Assembly: GCA_030431335.1 (NCBI GenBank)
Contig: JAUIJH010000001.1
Span: 1 to 64,000, forward strand
Source: Alphaproteobacteria bacterium
GTDB taxonomy: Bacteria > Pseudomonadota > Alphaproteobacteria > Rhizobiales > Amorphaceae
DNA: 64,000 nucleotides
Direction of reading: 5' to 3'
Shown: piece after piece, positions 1-10,334 of the stretch
Numbering within the stretch: position 1 is the stretch's first letter
How the letters are laid out: each line of letters opens with the position of its first letter
Notes under the pieces: generated by a model
What the model was told of the DNA's origin: nothing
The model's database searches: none
The model's input: only the letters and a program-made list of their open reading frames with translations
Translations under genes and position numbers: made by a program

Positions 1-131
1 ACGACCTCACCGAGATGCGTGGCGACCGGCAGCAATTTGTCGGCAAAGTCCAGGAACGCTACGGACTTGCCAGGGACGAGGCGGAACGGGAAGTGGATAC
101 TTGGTTCTCCACCTGGGAATCCAAGCACTGA
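1..131 (+). CDS. CsbD family stress-response protein, C-terminal fragment (5' end outside window)
   Basis: Frame from base 3 reads DLTEMRGDRQQFVGKVQERYGLARDEAEREVDTWFSTWESKH*, typical CsbD C-terminus; not in the ORF track because the start is missing. Confidence 0.8.
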   Translation, partial: DLTEMRGDRQQFVGKVQERYGLARDEAEREVDTWFSTWESKH

Positions 132-144
132 TCGATTGTCGGCC

Positions 145-179
145 GGCGCGCTCCGAAAGGGGCGCGCCGCTCTTCTTTT
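145..179 (+). terminator. Rho-independent terminator after CsbD gene
   Basis: GGCGCGCTCC-GAAA-GGGGCGCGCC: 10-bp stem (one G-T pair) with GAAA tetraloop, followed by GCTCTTCTTTT. Confidence 0.85.
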
Positions 180-410
180 AGGCTGCGGCCAACGTTACGA
201 CGCTGGCGGCTGCATCCCGCCCCCCCCCTGGGTTTCCAGGCGCCTTTCCGGCGACACGGCCCTCGCCCATTGCGGCCCCATCGTCGAATGGCCGTCCGCC
301 TTCGCGCCTCGCCACCACCTCCACCACCACCCGATTGCCGAACGCGATATGTGCTGCCGCACGGAACGGCTGGCGCTCCGCGCGCGGGCGCGCTAAATCC
401 TCCATCGTTC

Positions 411-1682
411 ATGGATTCCCGCAGCCGTATCGGCCCACCCCCTCATCCCTGGCGCTGGATCGCCCTTGGCGCCGGCATCCTGGCGCAGCTTTCGATGTCC
501 TCGCTGCAGCAGGGATTGCCGGTGCTCGGCCCCTTCCTGCTCGAGGCGTTCCACCTCACGCTGCCGGGGCTTGGGGTGCTGCTCGCCGCCTCCTCGTGGG
601 GCGCGCTCGGGACGCTGTTCATCTGGGGCCGGCTCGCCGATCTGATCGGCGAGCGCAAGGTGGTGGTCATCGGGCTGTCCGGGGCCATCCTGGCGCTGCT
701 TCTTGCCACCCAGTGCGTCACGGCGCTGCAACTGGGGCTCTGCCTCGCGCTGGCGGGGGCCACGGCGAGCTCCGCGATCGCCGCCTCCGGGCGCGCGGTG
801 CTCGGCTGGTTCCCGCGCGACCAGCGCGGCTTCGCGCTGGGGCTGCGGCAGATGGCGGTGCCGCTTGGCTCCACTCTCGCGGCGGTGACGCTGCCCTTCG
901 CGGTGATCCATTTCGGCTGGCCGAGCGCCTTCCTCGCCCTCGCCGCCTACTCGGTGATCGGCGCGATCGCCAGCATCCTCGGCCTTCGCCCGCCGCCCCC
1001 GCTCACCGCGCAGGCGATGGCACCGGGTGCCCTCCCGGTCCGCTCTCCGGTCAAGGACCGCACCATCTGGCAGCTCTCGACGGCCTGCGGCGTCATGCTG
1101 TGGTCGCAGATGGCGCTCAACGCGTTCCTGGTGGTCATGCTCGTCGACTTCCACGGCCTGAGGGCCACCGAGGCGGCGCTGATTTTCGCGCTCATTCAGA
1201 TCGCGAGCGGCATCATCCGCATCGTCGTGGGGCGGCTGTCGGACATCACCGGGCGGCGCCTGCCGCATTTGCGGCTGTGCGGCACGGTGCTCACGGTGAC
1301 GCTGTTCGCGGCCGCCTTCTGCAACGGAACGCCGACGCTGCTGGGCATCGTCCTGCTGATTTTCGCCAGCCTCGCGAGCTATAGCTGGAACGGTCTCGCC
1401 TTCACCGCCGTCGCCGAACTCGCCGCGCCGGGGCGCGCCGGAACCGCGCTCGGCATGCACGGCACCATGATGCGCCTCTTGACCGTGCCGACCACGCTGG
1501 CCTTTGGTATCGCCGCCGCCGAACTCGGCTGGTCGGCCGCCCTCGTCCTGTTGGCCTTCTTCCCGCTCGCCGCCATCATTGCGCTGGCGCCGATCCAGCG
1601 GGAGGAGCTGCGCCGCTTCAGTTTCGAGGCCGCGTCCGCCGCCGGATCGCAGCCACCCGCGCCCCCTCCCCGGATGCCCTGA
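411..1682 (+). CDS. MFS transporter
   Basis: ORF with many hydrophobic helices and MFS-type motif GRLADLIGERK; start placed at ATG 411 (MDSRSRIG). Confidence 0.8.
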   Translation: MDSRSRIGPPPHPWRWIALGAGILAQLSMSSLQQGLPVLGPFLLEAFHLTLPGLGVLLAASSWGALGTLFIWGRLADLIGERKVVVIGLSGAILALLLATQCVTALQLGLCLALAGATASSAIAASGRAVLGWFPRDQRGFALGLRQMAVPLGSTLAAVTLPFAVIHFGWPSAFLALAAYSVIGAIASILGLRPPPPLTAQAMAPGALPVRSPVKDRTIWQLSTACGVMLWSQMALNAFLVVMLVDFHGLRATEAALIFALIQIASGIIRIVVGRLSDITGRRLPHLRLCGTVLTVTLFAAAFCNGTPTLLGIVLLIFASLASYSWNGLAFTAVAELAAPGRAGTALGMHGTMMRLLTVPTTLAFGIAAAELGWSAALVLLAFFPLAAIIALAPIQREELRRFSFEAASAAGSQPPAPPPRMP

Positions 1683-1717
1683 CGGGTGCCCGTGGAGGCC
1701 AGACAAGAAAGACCGCA

Positions 1718-3214
1718 ATGAGCGAAAGCCCGAGCACCATCAGAGCCCTCCTCGACGGCCGCACCGGCCCCGCCCTCGGCCAGCCGGGCCGCCCGGACCT
1801 CGATTTCGCCGCCCTTGCCGGCGTCGTCGACAAGGTGGGCCGCCAGCTGGCGGGGCTCGGTATCGCGCCCGGCGACGACGTCGCCATCGTGCTGCCCAAC
1901 GGGCCGGAGATGGCCGCCGCCTTCCTCGCGGTCGGGAGCCACGCCGTCGCGGCGCCCCTCAACCCCTCCTATACGCGCGACGAGTTCGCCTTCTACATGG
2001 AAGACCTCGGCGCCAAGCTCCTCATCGCCGGCGCCGACACCCCCGCGCGCGCCGCCGCCGAGAGCCTCGGCATCCGCGTCGTCGGCATCGAGGCGGGCGA
2101 AGCGGCGGGCGACATTTCGCTCAAAGACGCGCCCGAGGGCGAGGCGCGCCGCAACGGACCGGACGACGTGGCGCTGGTGCTGCACACCTCCGGCACCACC
2201 TCGCGGCCCAAGATCGTGCCGCTCACGTCGCGCAACGTCACCGCGTCGGCCGCCAACATCGCCGCGACGCTGACGCTCGGCCCGGACGATCGCTGCCTCA
2301 ACATCATGCCGCTGTTCCACATCCACGGCCTGATCGCGGCGGTCCTGTCGTCGCTGTCGGCGGGCGCCTCCATCTCCTGCACGCCCGGCTTCGACGCGCT
2401 CAAATTCTTCGGCTGGCTCAGCGAGGTGAAGCCAACCTGGTACACCGCGGTGCCGACGATGCACCAGGCGATCCTGTCGCGCGCCAAGCGCAACGCCAAG
2501 GCGGTGAAGGCGGCGAACCTGCGCTTCGTGCGCTCCTCCTCCGCCTCGCTGCCCATCCCCGTGCTGACGGCGCTGGAAGAGACCTTCTCCTGCCCGGTGA
2601 TCGAGGCCTACGGCATGACGGAGGCCTCGCACCAGATGGCCTCCAACCCGCTGCCGCCGGCCGCCCGCAAGCCCGGCAGCGTCGGCCCCGCCGCCGGACC
2701 CGAAGTCGCCATCATGTCCGAGGACGGCGTGCTGCTGGGGGCCGGCGAGGTGGGCGAGATCGTCATCCGCGGGCCCAACGTGACGCTGGGCTACCGCTCC
2801 AACCCCAAGGCCAACGCGGAGAACTTCACCAACGGCTGGTTCCGCACCGGCGACCAGGGCGACATGGATCCCGACGGCTACGTCACCATCCGCGGCCGCC
2901 TGAAGGAGATCATCAATCGCGGCGGCGAGAAGATTTCCCCGCGCGAGGTCGACGATGTGCTGATCGAGCACCCCGCCGTCGCGCAGGTCGTCACCTTCGC
3001 CGTGCCGCACGACAAGCTGGGCGAGGATGTCGCCGCCGCCGTCGTCCTCGCCGACGGGCAGAGCCTCGACGCCAAGGAGTTGCGCGAGTTCGCCGCCAAG
3101 TCGCTCGCCCCCTTCAAGGTGCCGCGCACGGTTCTGATCCTCGACGAGATCCCCAAGGGCGCCACCGGCAAATTGCAGCGCATCGGGCTCGCCGAAAAGC
3201 TGGGCCTGGCATGA
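1718..3214 (+). CDS. AMP-dependent acyl-CoA synthetase/ligase
   Basis: LHTSGTTSRPKIVPLT, EAYGMTEASHQM, GWFRTGDQGDMDPDGYVTIRGRLKEIINRGGEKISP motifs. Confidence 0.9.
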   Translation: MSESPSTIRALLDGRTGPALGQPGRPDLDFAALAGVVDKVGRQLAGLGIAPGDDVAIVLPNGPEMAAAFLAVGSHAVAAPLNPSYTRDEFAFYMEDLGAKLLIAGADTPARAAAESLGIRVVGIEAGEAAGDISLKDAPEGEARRNGPDDVALVLHTSGTTSRPKIVPLTSRNVTASAANIAATLTLGPDDRCLNIMPLFHIHGLIAAVLSSLSAGASISCTPGFDALKFFGWLSEVKPTWYTAVPTMHQAILSRAKRNAKAVKAANLRFVRSSSASLPIPVLTALEETFSCPVIEAYGMTEASHQMASNPLPPAARKPGSVGPAAGPEVAIMSEDGVLLGAGEVGEIVIRGPNVTLGYRSNPKANAENFTNGWFRTGDQGDMDPDGYVTIRGRLKEIINRGGEKISPREVDDVLIEHPAVAQVVTFAVPHDKLGEDVAAAVVLADGQSLDAKELREFAAKSLAPFKVPRTVLILDEIPKGATGKLQRIGLAEKLGLA

Positions 3215-4203
3215 AGATCTGCGTCTTCGGCGCCGGCGCCATCGGCGGCTATCTCGCGGTGCGGCTGAAGAACGCCGGCGAGGACGTGTCCATCGTCGCG
3301 CGCGGCCCGCACCTTGCCGCCATCAAGGAAAACGGCCTCACGCTGCGCATCGACGGCCGCGAGGAGGTGGCCGAGATCGCCGCGACCGACGATCCGGCCG
3401 CGCTCGGGCCGCAGGACTATCTGGTGATCACGCTCAAGGCGCACTCCGTGCCGCCGATCGCCGACAAGCTCGCCCCCCTGATCGGCCCGGACACCACCAT
3501 CGTCACGGGCATGAACGGCGTGCCCTACTGGTATTTCCATGGGCTCGAAGGCTGGGACGAGCGGCGCATCGAGGCGGTCGACCCGGGCGGGGTGGTGTCG
3601 AGGGCGCTGCCGCCGGCGCAGGCGCTCGGCTGCGTCGTCTATCCGGCCTGCGAGGTGGACGAGCCCGGCATCGTCCGCCACGTCGACGGCGACCGCTTCA
3701 CGCTCGGCGAGCCGGACGGCTCCAAGTCGGACCGCGCCACGGCGCTGTCGGAGGCGCTGCGCGCGGCCGGCTTCAAGGCCCCGGTGCGCCCCCGCATCCG
3801 CGACGAGATCTGGGTCAAGCTGTGGGGCAACCTCGCCTTCAACCCCTTGTCCGCGCTCACGGGGGAGACGCTCGACGTCCTCGCCACGCAGCCGGACCTG
3901 CGCGCCATCGCCCGCGCCATGATGGTGGAGGGCCAGGCCGTCGCGGAGGCCTTCGGCGCCAAGTTCGCCATCGGCGTCGACAAGCGCATCGACGGGGCGG
4001 CCGCCGTCGGCGCGCACAAGACCTCGATGCTGCAGGACCTGGAGCGCGGCCGCCCGATGGAGATCGACGCCCTCGTCACCGCCGTCGCCGAGCTCGGCCG
4101 GCTCGCCGAGGTGCCGACGCCCGCCATCGATACCGTGCTCGCCCTGGTGCAGGCCCGCGCGCGCACCGCGGGCACCTATTCCGCCCCGCGTCCCACCGCC
4201 TGA
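3211..4203 (+). CDS. 2-dehydropantoate 2-reductase family (ketopantoate reductase-like)
   Basis: N-terminal MKICVFGAGAIGGYLAVRLKNAGEDV Rossmann motif and C-terminal KLWGNLAFNPLSALT; ATGA overlap with upstream gene. Confidence 0.85.
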   Translation: MKICVFGAGAIGGYLAVRLKNAGEDVSIVARGPHLAAIKENGLTLRIDGREEVAEIAATDDPAALGPQDYLVITLKAHSVPPIADKLAPLIGPDTTIVTGMNGVPYWYFHGLEGWDERRIEAVDPGGVVSRALPPAQALGCVVYPACEVDEPGIVRHVDGDRFTLGEPDGSKSDRATALSEALRAAGFKAPVRPRIRDEIWVKLWGNLAFNPLSALTGETLDVLATQPDLRAIARAMMVEGQAVAEAFGAKFAIGVDKRIDGAAAVGAHKTSMLQDLERGRPMEIDALVTAVAELGRLAEVPTPAIDTVLALVQARARTAGTYSAPRPTA

Positions 4204-4216
4204 GCGAGGACAAGCC

Positions 4217-4933
4217 ATGGCACTCAGCGACTTCGACGTCCTCACCTTCGACTGCTACGGCACCCTGATCGACTGGGAATCGGGCATGGTCGCCGGGCTC
4301 GCGCCGCTCCTCGCCGAGCGGCCCGAGCTGACGCGGGAGGAGGTCCTCGAGGCGCATGCGCGGGCCGAAGCGGCGCAGCAGGCGCAGACACCGGCGATGC
4401 GCTACGCCGACCTCCTCGCGGTGGTCTACAAGCGCCTCGCCGAGCGCTGGGGGCTCAGCGCGAGCCACGAGGCGTGCGTCGCCTACGGCCGCTCCGTCCC
4501 CGACTGGCCCGCCTTCCCCGACAGCGCCGACGCGCTGCGCTATCTCGGCGAGCACTACAAGCTCGTCATCCTGTCCAACGTCGACAACGAAAGCTTCGAG
4601 GGTTCGCGCGCAAAACTCGGCGTGCCGTTCGACGCGATCTATACCGCGCAGGACATCGGCTCCTACAAGCCCGCCGCCGCCAATTTCGAATACATGATCC
4701 GCAACCTCGCCGAGATCGGCATCGCCCGCAGCAGCATCCTGCACGTGGCCGAGAGCCTCTTCCACGACCATGCGCCCGCCAACCGGCATGGCTTGTCCAA
4801 TTGCTGGATCTACCGCCGCCACGACCAGGAAGGCTTTGGCGCCACCATGGACCCCGGCGAGATGCCCCGCACCCAGTTCCGCTTCGATTCCATGGCGGCG
4901 CTGGTGGAGGCGCACAAAGCCGAGCGCGGCTAG
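4217..4933 (+). CDS. Haloacid dehalogenase type II / HAD hydrolase
   Basis: LTFDCYGTLIDWE, LSNVDNE, SYKPAAANFEYM motifs. Confidence 0.85.
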   Translation: MALSDFDVLTFDCYGTLIDWESGMVAGLAPLLAERPELTREEVLEAHARAEAAQQAQTPAMRYADLLAVVYKRLAERWGLSASHEACVAYGRSVPDWPAFPDSADALRYLGEHYKLVILSNVDNESFEGSRAKLGVPFDAIYTAQDIGSYKPAAANFEYMIRNLAEIGIARSSILHVAESLFHDHAPANRHGLSNCWIYRRHDQEGFGATMDPGEMPRTQFRFDSMAALVEAHKAERG

Positions 4934-4982
4934 GTTTCGCCGCGTCGACGGCGCGTGCGCGAGGTGCGGTGCCCGCCGCGTC

Positions 4983-6170
4983 TCAGCGCTGCTCGGGAAC
5001 GCGCCCCTCGATGAGATCGATCAGCACCGGATAGGTCAGCGCCGGGTCGGCGCCCGGCTCCTCGGGGTCGATCAGCTCGTGCCCCAACCCATGCTCGGCG
5101 GCAAACACGTAGGTCGTCACATCGCGCCCGTCCTCGCGCCAGGCGGCGACAAAGGCGTCCGTCACGCTGTTGGACACGGCCTGGTCCGCCTCGTTGGTGA
5201 CGACCACGAGATCGCCCGCCGCCGGCGCCGCCTCGCGCCCCTGCCGATAGGTGCCGAGGCCGAGCCGCATGATCTCGCCGATGCCGCGCGTTTCCTGGCG
5301 CTGGTAGGCGTGCGCCATGCCCTCGTAGTTCTCGCGCAGCACCGGGTCCTTCCACATCGACACGCTGGGCAGGATCAGCATCGCCCGCATCAGCGCCGTG
5401 TTGATGCGCGGCCCGAACCCGGCCAGCCCGAAGAACGGCGCGATCAGCACCGCCCGGTCGACATCGGCGCGGTTCTGCGCCACGAACGCCGCCGCCGTGC
5501 CGCCGGCCGAGATCCCCGCCACGATCACCTCTTCGCCAAGACCGGCGGCGATATCCACCGCCTCGTCCCCGAACGCGGCGAGCTCTTCCGCCGTCATGTC
5601 CTTCAAGGCGTCGGTCGCCCGGTCCGCATAGCCGTTCTCAGGCATCCGCACCACGAGCACGGTGTGGCCGCGCCCATGCAGCAGCGGCGCGAAATCGACG
5701 AACGCGCGCGGGCAGCTCGACACCCCGTGCATCAGCACCACCACCGTCTCGGTGGGCGCGCCGTGGTCGAGCAATTGCGGCTCGCACAGGGGATTGAGCG
5801 GCTGCGGCGGATTGGCCCGCATCGCCTCGAAGCGCGCCTTCGCCGCCTCGAAGCTGCCGGCCGGGTCGGAGCGGCTCTTCAAGTCGGCGGTGTCGACGGG
5901 CAGGAAGAACAGCGCCACGCCCGCCGCCGCGATCAGGCCGAGCCAGATCAGCACCGCCCGGCGCAGCCCGGTGAGGAGCGCCGTCACCGCCACCACAAGC
6001 GCAAGCGCGACGGCGAACGCCGCGACCGCGACGACGACGCGGCCCGCCACCGAGGTGACACCCAACAATTCCAATAGCGAATCCAACGGCGCCTCCTCAC
6101 GCGTGGTCCGGCGCCGCCGCGGCCCCGAGCTTGTGCGGCGGACGGTGGCAGATCCGCCCGGGTGCCGCAA
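4983..6170 (-). CDS. Alpha/beta hydrolase with N-terminal transmembrane region
   Basis: VVLMHGVSSCPRAF, GISAGGTAAAF nucleophile elbow; start uncertain, probably internal. Confidence 0.75.
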   Translation of the reverse strand: MRHPGGSATVRRTSSGPRRRRTTREEAPLDSLLELLGVTSVAGRVVVAVAAFAVALALVVAVTALLTGLRRAVLIWLGLIAAAGVALFFLPVDTADLKSRSDPAGSFEAAKARFEAMRANPPQPLNPLCEPQLLDHGAPTETVVVLMHGVSSCPRAFVDFAPLLHGRGHTVLVVRMPENGYADRATDALKDMTAEELAAFGDEAVDIAAGLGEEVIVAGISAGGTAAAFVAQNRADVDRAVLIAPFFGLAGFGPRINTALMRAMLILPSVSMWKDPVLRENYEGMAHAYQRQETRGIGEIMRLGLGTYRQGREAAPAAGDLVVVTNEADQAVSNSVTDAFVAAWREDGRDVTTYVFAAEHGLGHELIDPEEPGADPALTYPVLIDLIEGRVPEQR

Positions 6171-6266
6171 CGGCGCTTGGCCGAAGCGGGCATGTCGGGC
6201 TAAAGCACCAAGCGGTAGGGGCTGGCCAGCCCGCGAAAGCGGCCTTGGGGAGCACGACGAACCACG

Positions 6267-7952
6267 ATGACCAAAGAGGCCGACACCCCAGCACGCCGGG
6301 GCCTGCGCGTGAACGGCGCCGGCATATTCGCCGGTCTCGTCTTCTTCGCCGCATCGCTCACGCCTTCCCTCGTGCCGCGCGACGCGGTGATCCAGGGCGT
6401 CCTCGGCGGGGCGCTGTTCGCCTTCGGGTACGGGCTCGCGGGTGTTTTCACCGCCGTGTGGCGCTGGTTCGAGTTGCCGCAGCCGCGGCCGAGCCTTGCC
6501 GCCACCGTGTCAACGCTCCTCGCCCTCGCCGGCCTCGGCCTCGCCGTCGCCGCGCTGTCGCAGGCGGCCGAGTGGCAAAATTCCATCCGCGTGCTGATGG
6601 ATCTGCCCGAGGTGGAGACCACGCACCCGCTCCAGGTGGGGCTGATCGCGCTCGGCACCGCGCTGGTACTGATCGTGTGCGGGTTCATCGTCCTCGCGCT
6701 GGTGCCGCTGGTGCGCGCGCGCCTACCCGCGCGCATTCCCCAGCGCCTCGCCAACGCCATCGGCATCGTGATCGCCGTCGTCGTGATCTGGGGCATCGTG
6801 GAGGGCGTGCTGGTGCGCTACACCATGCGGGTGCTCGACCAGTCCTATGCCGCGCTCGACAGCTTGATCGAGCCGGAGGTGGAGGCGCCGCAGGAGGCCT
6901 GGCGCGTCGGCAGCTCCGCCTCGGAGATCGACTGGAAGGATCTCGGCCGGGACGGCCGGCGCTTCGTCGCCCGCGCGCCCTCGGCGGCGGAGATCGGCGA
7001 CTTCTGGCACGCGCCGGCGAAGGAGCCGCTGCGCGTCTATGTGGGGCTCGCCGCGGGCGAGGATCCGTCGGAGCGCGCGGCGCTGGCGCTGGCGGAGCTG
7101 AAGCGCATCGGCGGCTTCGAGCGCGACGTGCTGGTGGTGGCGGTGCCCACCGGCACGGGCTTCATGGAGGAGGCCGCCATCGCGCCGCTCGAATACCTGC
7201 ACAAGGGCGACGTCGCCACCGTGGCGCTGCAATACTCCTACCTGCAGAGCCCCTTCTCGCTGATCTTCGAGCCCGGCTACGGGGCCGAGACGGCCCGCGC
7301 CCTCCTGCGCCAGGTCTACGACCACTGGACCGAGCTCGACAGCGCGGAGCGGCCCCGCCTCTATCTGCAGGGCGTCAGCCTGGGCGCGCTGTCCTCGGAG
7401 AACTCGGTGCGGCTCTACGAGGTGCTGGGCGATCCGATCAACGGCGCGGTGTGGAGCGGTCCGCCCTTCCCCAGCCCCACCCACAAGGCGGCCACCGACG
7501 AGCGCGAGCCGGACTCGTCCGCCTGGCTGCCGCGCCTCGACGACGGCTCGTTCATCCGCTTCACCAACGACGGCAGCAATTTGCAGGACGGCGCGCCGTG
7601 GGGGCCGATGCGCATCGTCTACATGCAGCATCCAAGCGACCCCATCGTCTTCTTCGACGTGGCCATGCTGTGGCGCGCACCCGACTGGCTGACCGGCGAG
7701 CGCGGCCCGGACGTGTCGAGCCAGATGCGGTGGTACCCGGTGGTGACGGCGCTGCAGGTGGCCGCCGACATGGCGCTGTCCAACAACGCCCCCGTCGGGC
7801 ACGGCCATCAATACGCCGCGCAGACCTATATCGACGCCTGGATGGTCGTGACCGATCCGCCCGTCACCGCGGATGAGGTCGAGCGCCTCAAGGCGCTCTT
7901 CGCCAACGGCAAGACGCCCGGCCCGCTGCCGGCGGCCAAGGAAGCACAATGA
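6267..7952 (+). CDS. Alpha/beta-hydrolase family membrane protein (Abhydrolase_9 type)
   Basis: N-terminal membrane helices (FAGLVFFAASLTPSLVPRDAVIQG) plus C-terminal LQGVSLGALSSE domain. Confidence 0.85.
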   Translation: MTKEADTPARRGLRVNGAGIFAGLVFFAASLTPSLVPRDAVIQGVLGGALFAFGYGLAGVFTAVWRWFELPQPRPSLAATVSTLLALAGLGLAVAALSQAAEWQNSIRVLMDLPEVETTHPLQVGLIALGTALVLIVCGFIVLALVPLVRARLPARIPQRLANAIGIVIAVVVIWGIVEGVLVRYTMRVLDQSYAALDSLIEPEVEAPQEAWRVGSSASEIDWKDLGRDGRRFVARAPSAAEIGDFWHAPAKEPLRVYVGLAAGEDPSERAALALAELKRIGGFERDVLVVAVPTGTGFMEEAAIAPLEYLHKGDVATVALQYSYLQSPFSLIFEPGYGAETARALLRQVYDHWTELDSAERPRLYLQGVSLGALSSENSVRLYEVLGDPINGAVWSGPPFPSPTHKAATDEREPDSSAWLPRLDDGSFIRFTNDGSNLQDGAPWGPMRIVYMQHPSDPIVFFDVAMLWRAPDWLTGERGPDVSSQMRWYPVVTALQVAADMALSNNAPVGHGHQYAAQTYIDAWMVVTDPPVTADEVERLKALFANGKTPGPLPAAKEAQ

Positions 7953-8836
7953 AACCCCGCTATCTCTTCATCGGCGCCGGCGCGCTCGTCGCCGTCCTTC
8001 TGCTCGCGCTGCTCGGCAACACGGTCGCGGGCTATCTCGGCTGGACGGCGCAGCGCCTCACGCGCGCCGAATTGTCGGCGATGCTCAGCCCGCACTACAC
8101 CGTGCACAAGCCCGAGGGGGCCGGCCCCTTCCCCACCGCCCTCCTTTATTCCGGCTGCGACGGCGTGCGCGACAACATGGACCGCTGGGCCGACATGCTG
8201 GTGCACAACGGCTGGGCGGCCATCGTCGTCGACAGCCACACCCCCCGCGAATATGCGGCCAACGAGTGGTGGCGCCTCATCTGCACGGGGCAGCTTTTGA
8301 CCGGGGCGGAACGGGCGGGCGACGTCCTCGTCTCGCTTGCCGATGCGCAGGCGATGGATTTCGTCGACAGCAAGCGCATGGCGCTGATCGGCATGTCGCA
8401 CGGTGGCTGGTCGATCATGGATCTCTTCGCGCTCAGCACTTCCGGGCGCGTGCCGTTCAACCTGCGGGGCGTCTCCTCCGCGAGCGTGTCGGAAACGCTG
8501 GCGAGCGTGCGGGCGCTGATCCTGGTCTATCCCTGGTGCGGGCTGTCCAACCGCGCCCGCCAGTCGGGATGGTCCCATCCTGCGCCGACGCTGTTCCTGC
8601 TGGCGAGCGACGACATCATCGCCCCCTCCAGCGAGTGCGTGGAGATCGCGAGCGACCTCAAAGCCGGCGGCCACACGGTGGAGACGCAATTCTTTTCGGG
8701 CGTGACGCACGGGTTCGACCAGTCCAACCGCTCCTACCTGAGCCCGTTGGAGTTCGACGCCGCCGCCACGGCGACCGCCCTGCGCACCGCGGCCAATTTC
8801 CTCGCCGAGCAGGCAGCGCCCGCGCCCGACAGCTGA
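7949..8836 (+). CDS. Dienelactone hydrolase family protein
   Basis: IGMSHGGWSIMD nucleophile elbow, FFSGVTHGFDQ histidine motif; ATGA overlap with upstream gene. Confidence 0.8.
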   Translation: MKPRYLFIGAGALVAVLLLALLGNTVAGYLGWTAQRLTRAELSAMLSPHYTVHKPEGAGPFPTALLYSGCDGVRDNMDRWADMLVHNGWAAIVVDSHTPREYAANEWWRLICTGQLLTGAERAGDVLVSLADAQAMDFVDSKRMALIGMSHGGWSIMDLFALSTSGRVPFNLRGVSSASVSETLASVRALILVYPWCGLSNRARQSGWSHPAPTLFLLASDDIIAPSSECVEIASDLKAGGHTVETQFFSGVTHGFDQSNRSYLSPLEFDAAATATALRTAANFLAEQAAPAPDS

Positions 8837-8858
8837 TCGCGCCGACTCGCGCGGCCGA

Positions 8859-10334
8859 TCAGCCGCGCTCCGCCTCCGCGGCGATGACGGCCCGCATCGG
8901 CCGCTCCAGCATCTCCTGGAGGATGGCGGTGACGCTCGCCATCCACAGCGGATCCTCCCGCAGCGGACTGTCGCCCAGGGCACCGATCCCGTGCAGCCGC
9001 TGCGCCAGCACCGCAGCATCGCCGGCCGATGCCGCCGCCGCGTCCATCGCGTCCGCCCGCGGGTCGGAAATCGCATAGGCGGCGCCGTCGTCGTCGCGCG
9101 CCAGGGCGAAGCGCATGAAGGCGGCGAGCGCGAAGGCGAACGGGCGCACCGGCTGGCCCGCGCGCATCGCCTTCAACGCCGGCGCCAGGATGCGCTGCGG
9201 CATCTTCTCGGTGCCGTCCATCGCGATCTGCGCGCATTTGTGGGCGATGTGCGGGTTTTCGAACCGCGCCAGAAGGTCCCGCGCATAGCGGGCGAGGTCG
9301 ATGCCCGGCACAGGGTCCAGCGTCGCGGCGGCGGCCGACAGGTGGCGCGCCACCAGCTCGCGCATCGCCGGCTCCGCCATCGCATCGCGCACCAGCGCGA
9401 ATCCGGCGACCACGCCCGTATAGGCGATCAGCGAGTGCGCGCCGTTGAGCATCGTCAGCTTCATCGCCTCGTAGGGGGCGACGTCCCGGACGAACACCGC
9501 GCCGCCCCGGTCCCAGGCGGGCCGGCCGGCGGGAAACGCGTCCTCGACGACCCATTGGCTGAACGGCTCGGTCTCGATCGCGGCGAGGTCGCGATAGCCG
9601 GTCAGCCGCTGCGCGTCGGCCAGCGTCGCCTCCGTGCGCGCCGGCGTGATCCGGTCCACCATGGTGGACGGAAACGCCACCTCCCGCGCCACGAACGCAC
9701 CCAGCGCCGGATCGCGCGCGGCGGCGAAATCGATCGCCGCGCCGCGCACCGTGGCACCGTTGTGGGGGAGGTTGTCGCATGACAGCACCGCGAACGGGGC
9801 GATGCCCGCCGCCCGCCGCGCCGCCAGCGCGTCGACGAGGCGCCCCAGCACCCCCTCGGCGGCATCGGGCCGGGCGAGATCCTGCGCCACCACCGGATCG
9901 GCACGATCCGCACCGCCGGTGCGGCGGTCGATGCCGTAGCCCTTCTCGGTCACCGTCAGGCTGACGATGCGGGTCTCAGGCGCCAGAAGCGCGGCCCGCA
10001 GCGCCGCCGCATCGGAGCCGGCGTGGAGGGCGCGGGCGATGCTGCCGATCACCCGCGCGCGCGGCCCCTCGGGGTGGCGCTCGATCAGCGTATAGCGGCC
10101 GTCCTGCGCGCTGAGCTCGTCGGCCGGCGCGCGGCTCCGGAGGCTCGCGCCGGCGATGCGCCAGTCGCCGCCCTCCGCCGCCAGCGCCGCGTCCGTGTAG
10201 ACCGCCTGGTGCGCCCGGTGGAACGCACCGAGCCCCAGGTGCACGATGCCCACCCCGTGCGCTTCCGGCGCATAGCCGGGCGCCGCAACGCCGGCCGGCA
10301 GGGACGCCCCGCGCGAAAGCCGCGCTAGACTCAC
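8859..10334 (-). CDS. uxuB: Mannitol dehydrogenase / fructuronate reductase family
   Basis: VGIVHLGLGAFHRAHQAVYTD, CDNLPHNG, MLNGAHSLIAYTG; GTG start overlaps uxuA stop (GTGA). Confidence 0.88.
   Translation of the reverse strand: MSLARLSRGASLPAGVAAPGYAPEAHGVGIVHLGLGAFHRAHQAVYTDAALAAEGGDWRIAGASLRSRAPADELSAQDGRYTLIERHPEGPRARVIGSIARALHAGSDAAALRAALLAPETRIVSLTVTEKGYGIDRRTGGADRADPVVAQDLARPDAAEGVLGRLVDALAARRAAGIAPFAVLSCDNLPHNGATVRGAAIDFAAARDPALGAFVAREVAFPSTMVDRITPARTEATLADAQRLTGYRDLAAIETEPFSQWVVEDAFPAGRPAWDRGGAVFVRDVAPYEAMKLTMLNGAHSLIAYTGVVAGFALVRDAMAEPAMRELVARHLSAAAATLDPVPGIDLARYARDLLARFENPHIAHKCAQIAMDGTEKMPQRILAPALKAMRAGQPVRPFAFALAAFMRFALARDDDGAAYAISDPRADAMDAAAASAGDAAVLAQRLHGIGALGDSPLREDPLWMASVTAILQEMLERPMRAVIAAEAERG

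Noticed and set aside
220-228. Run of nine C residues near the left edge
   Set aside because: Homopolymer in a high-GC intergenic region; no associated gene or phase-variation context
393-1718. 441-aa minus ORF
   Set aside because: Antisense frame of the MFS gene with low-complexity Arg/Gly/His-rich translation and no family motifs
1504-4203. 899-aa plus-strand ORF
   Set aside because: High-GC read-through frame; only the C-terminal 331 codons (from 3211) are the real ketopantoate reductase-like gene, and the 5' part is out of frame over the acyl-CoA synthetase
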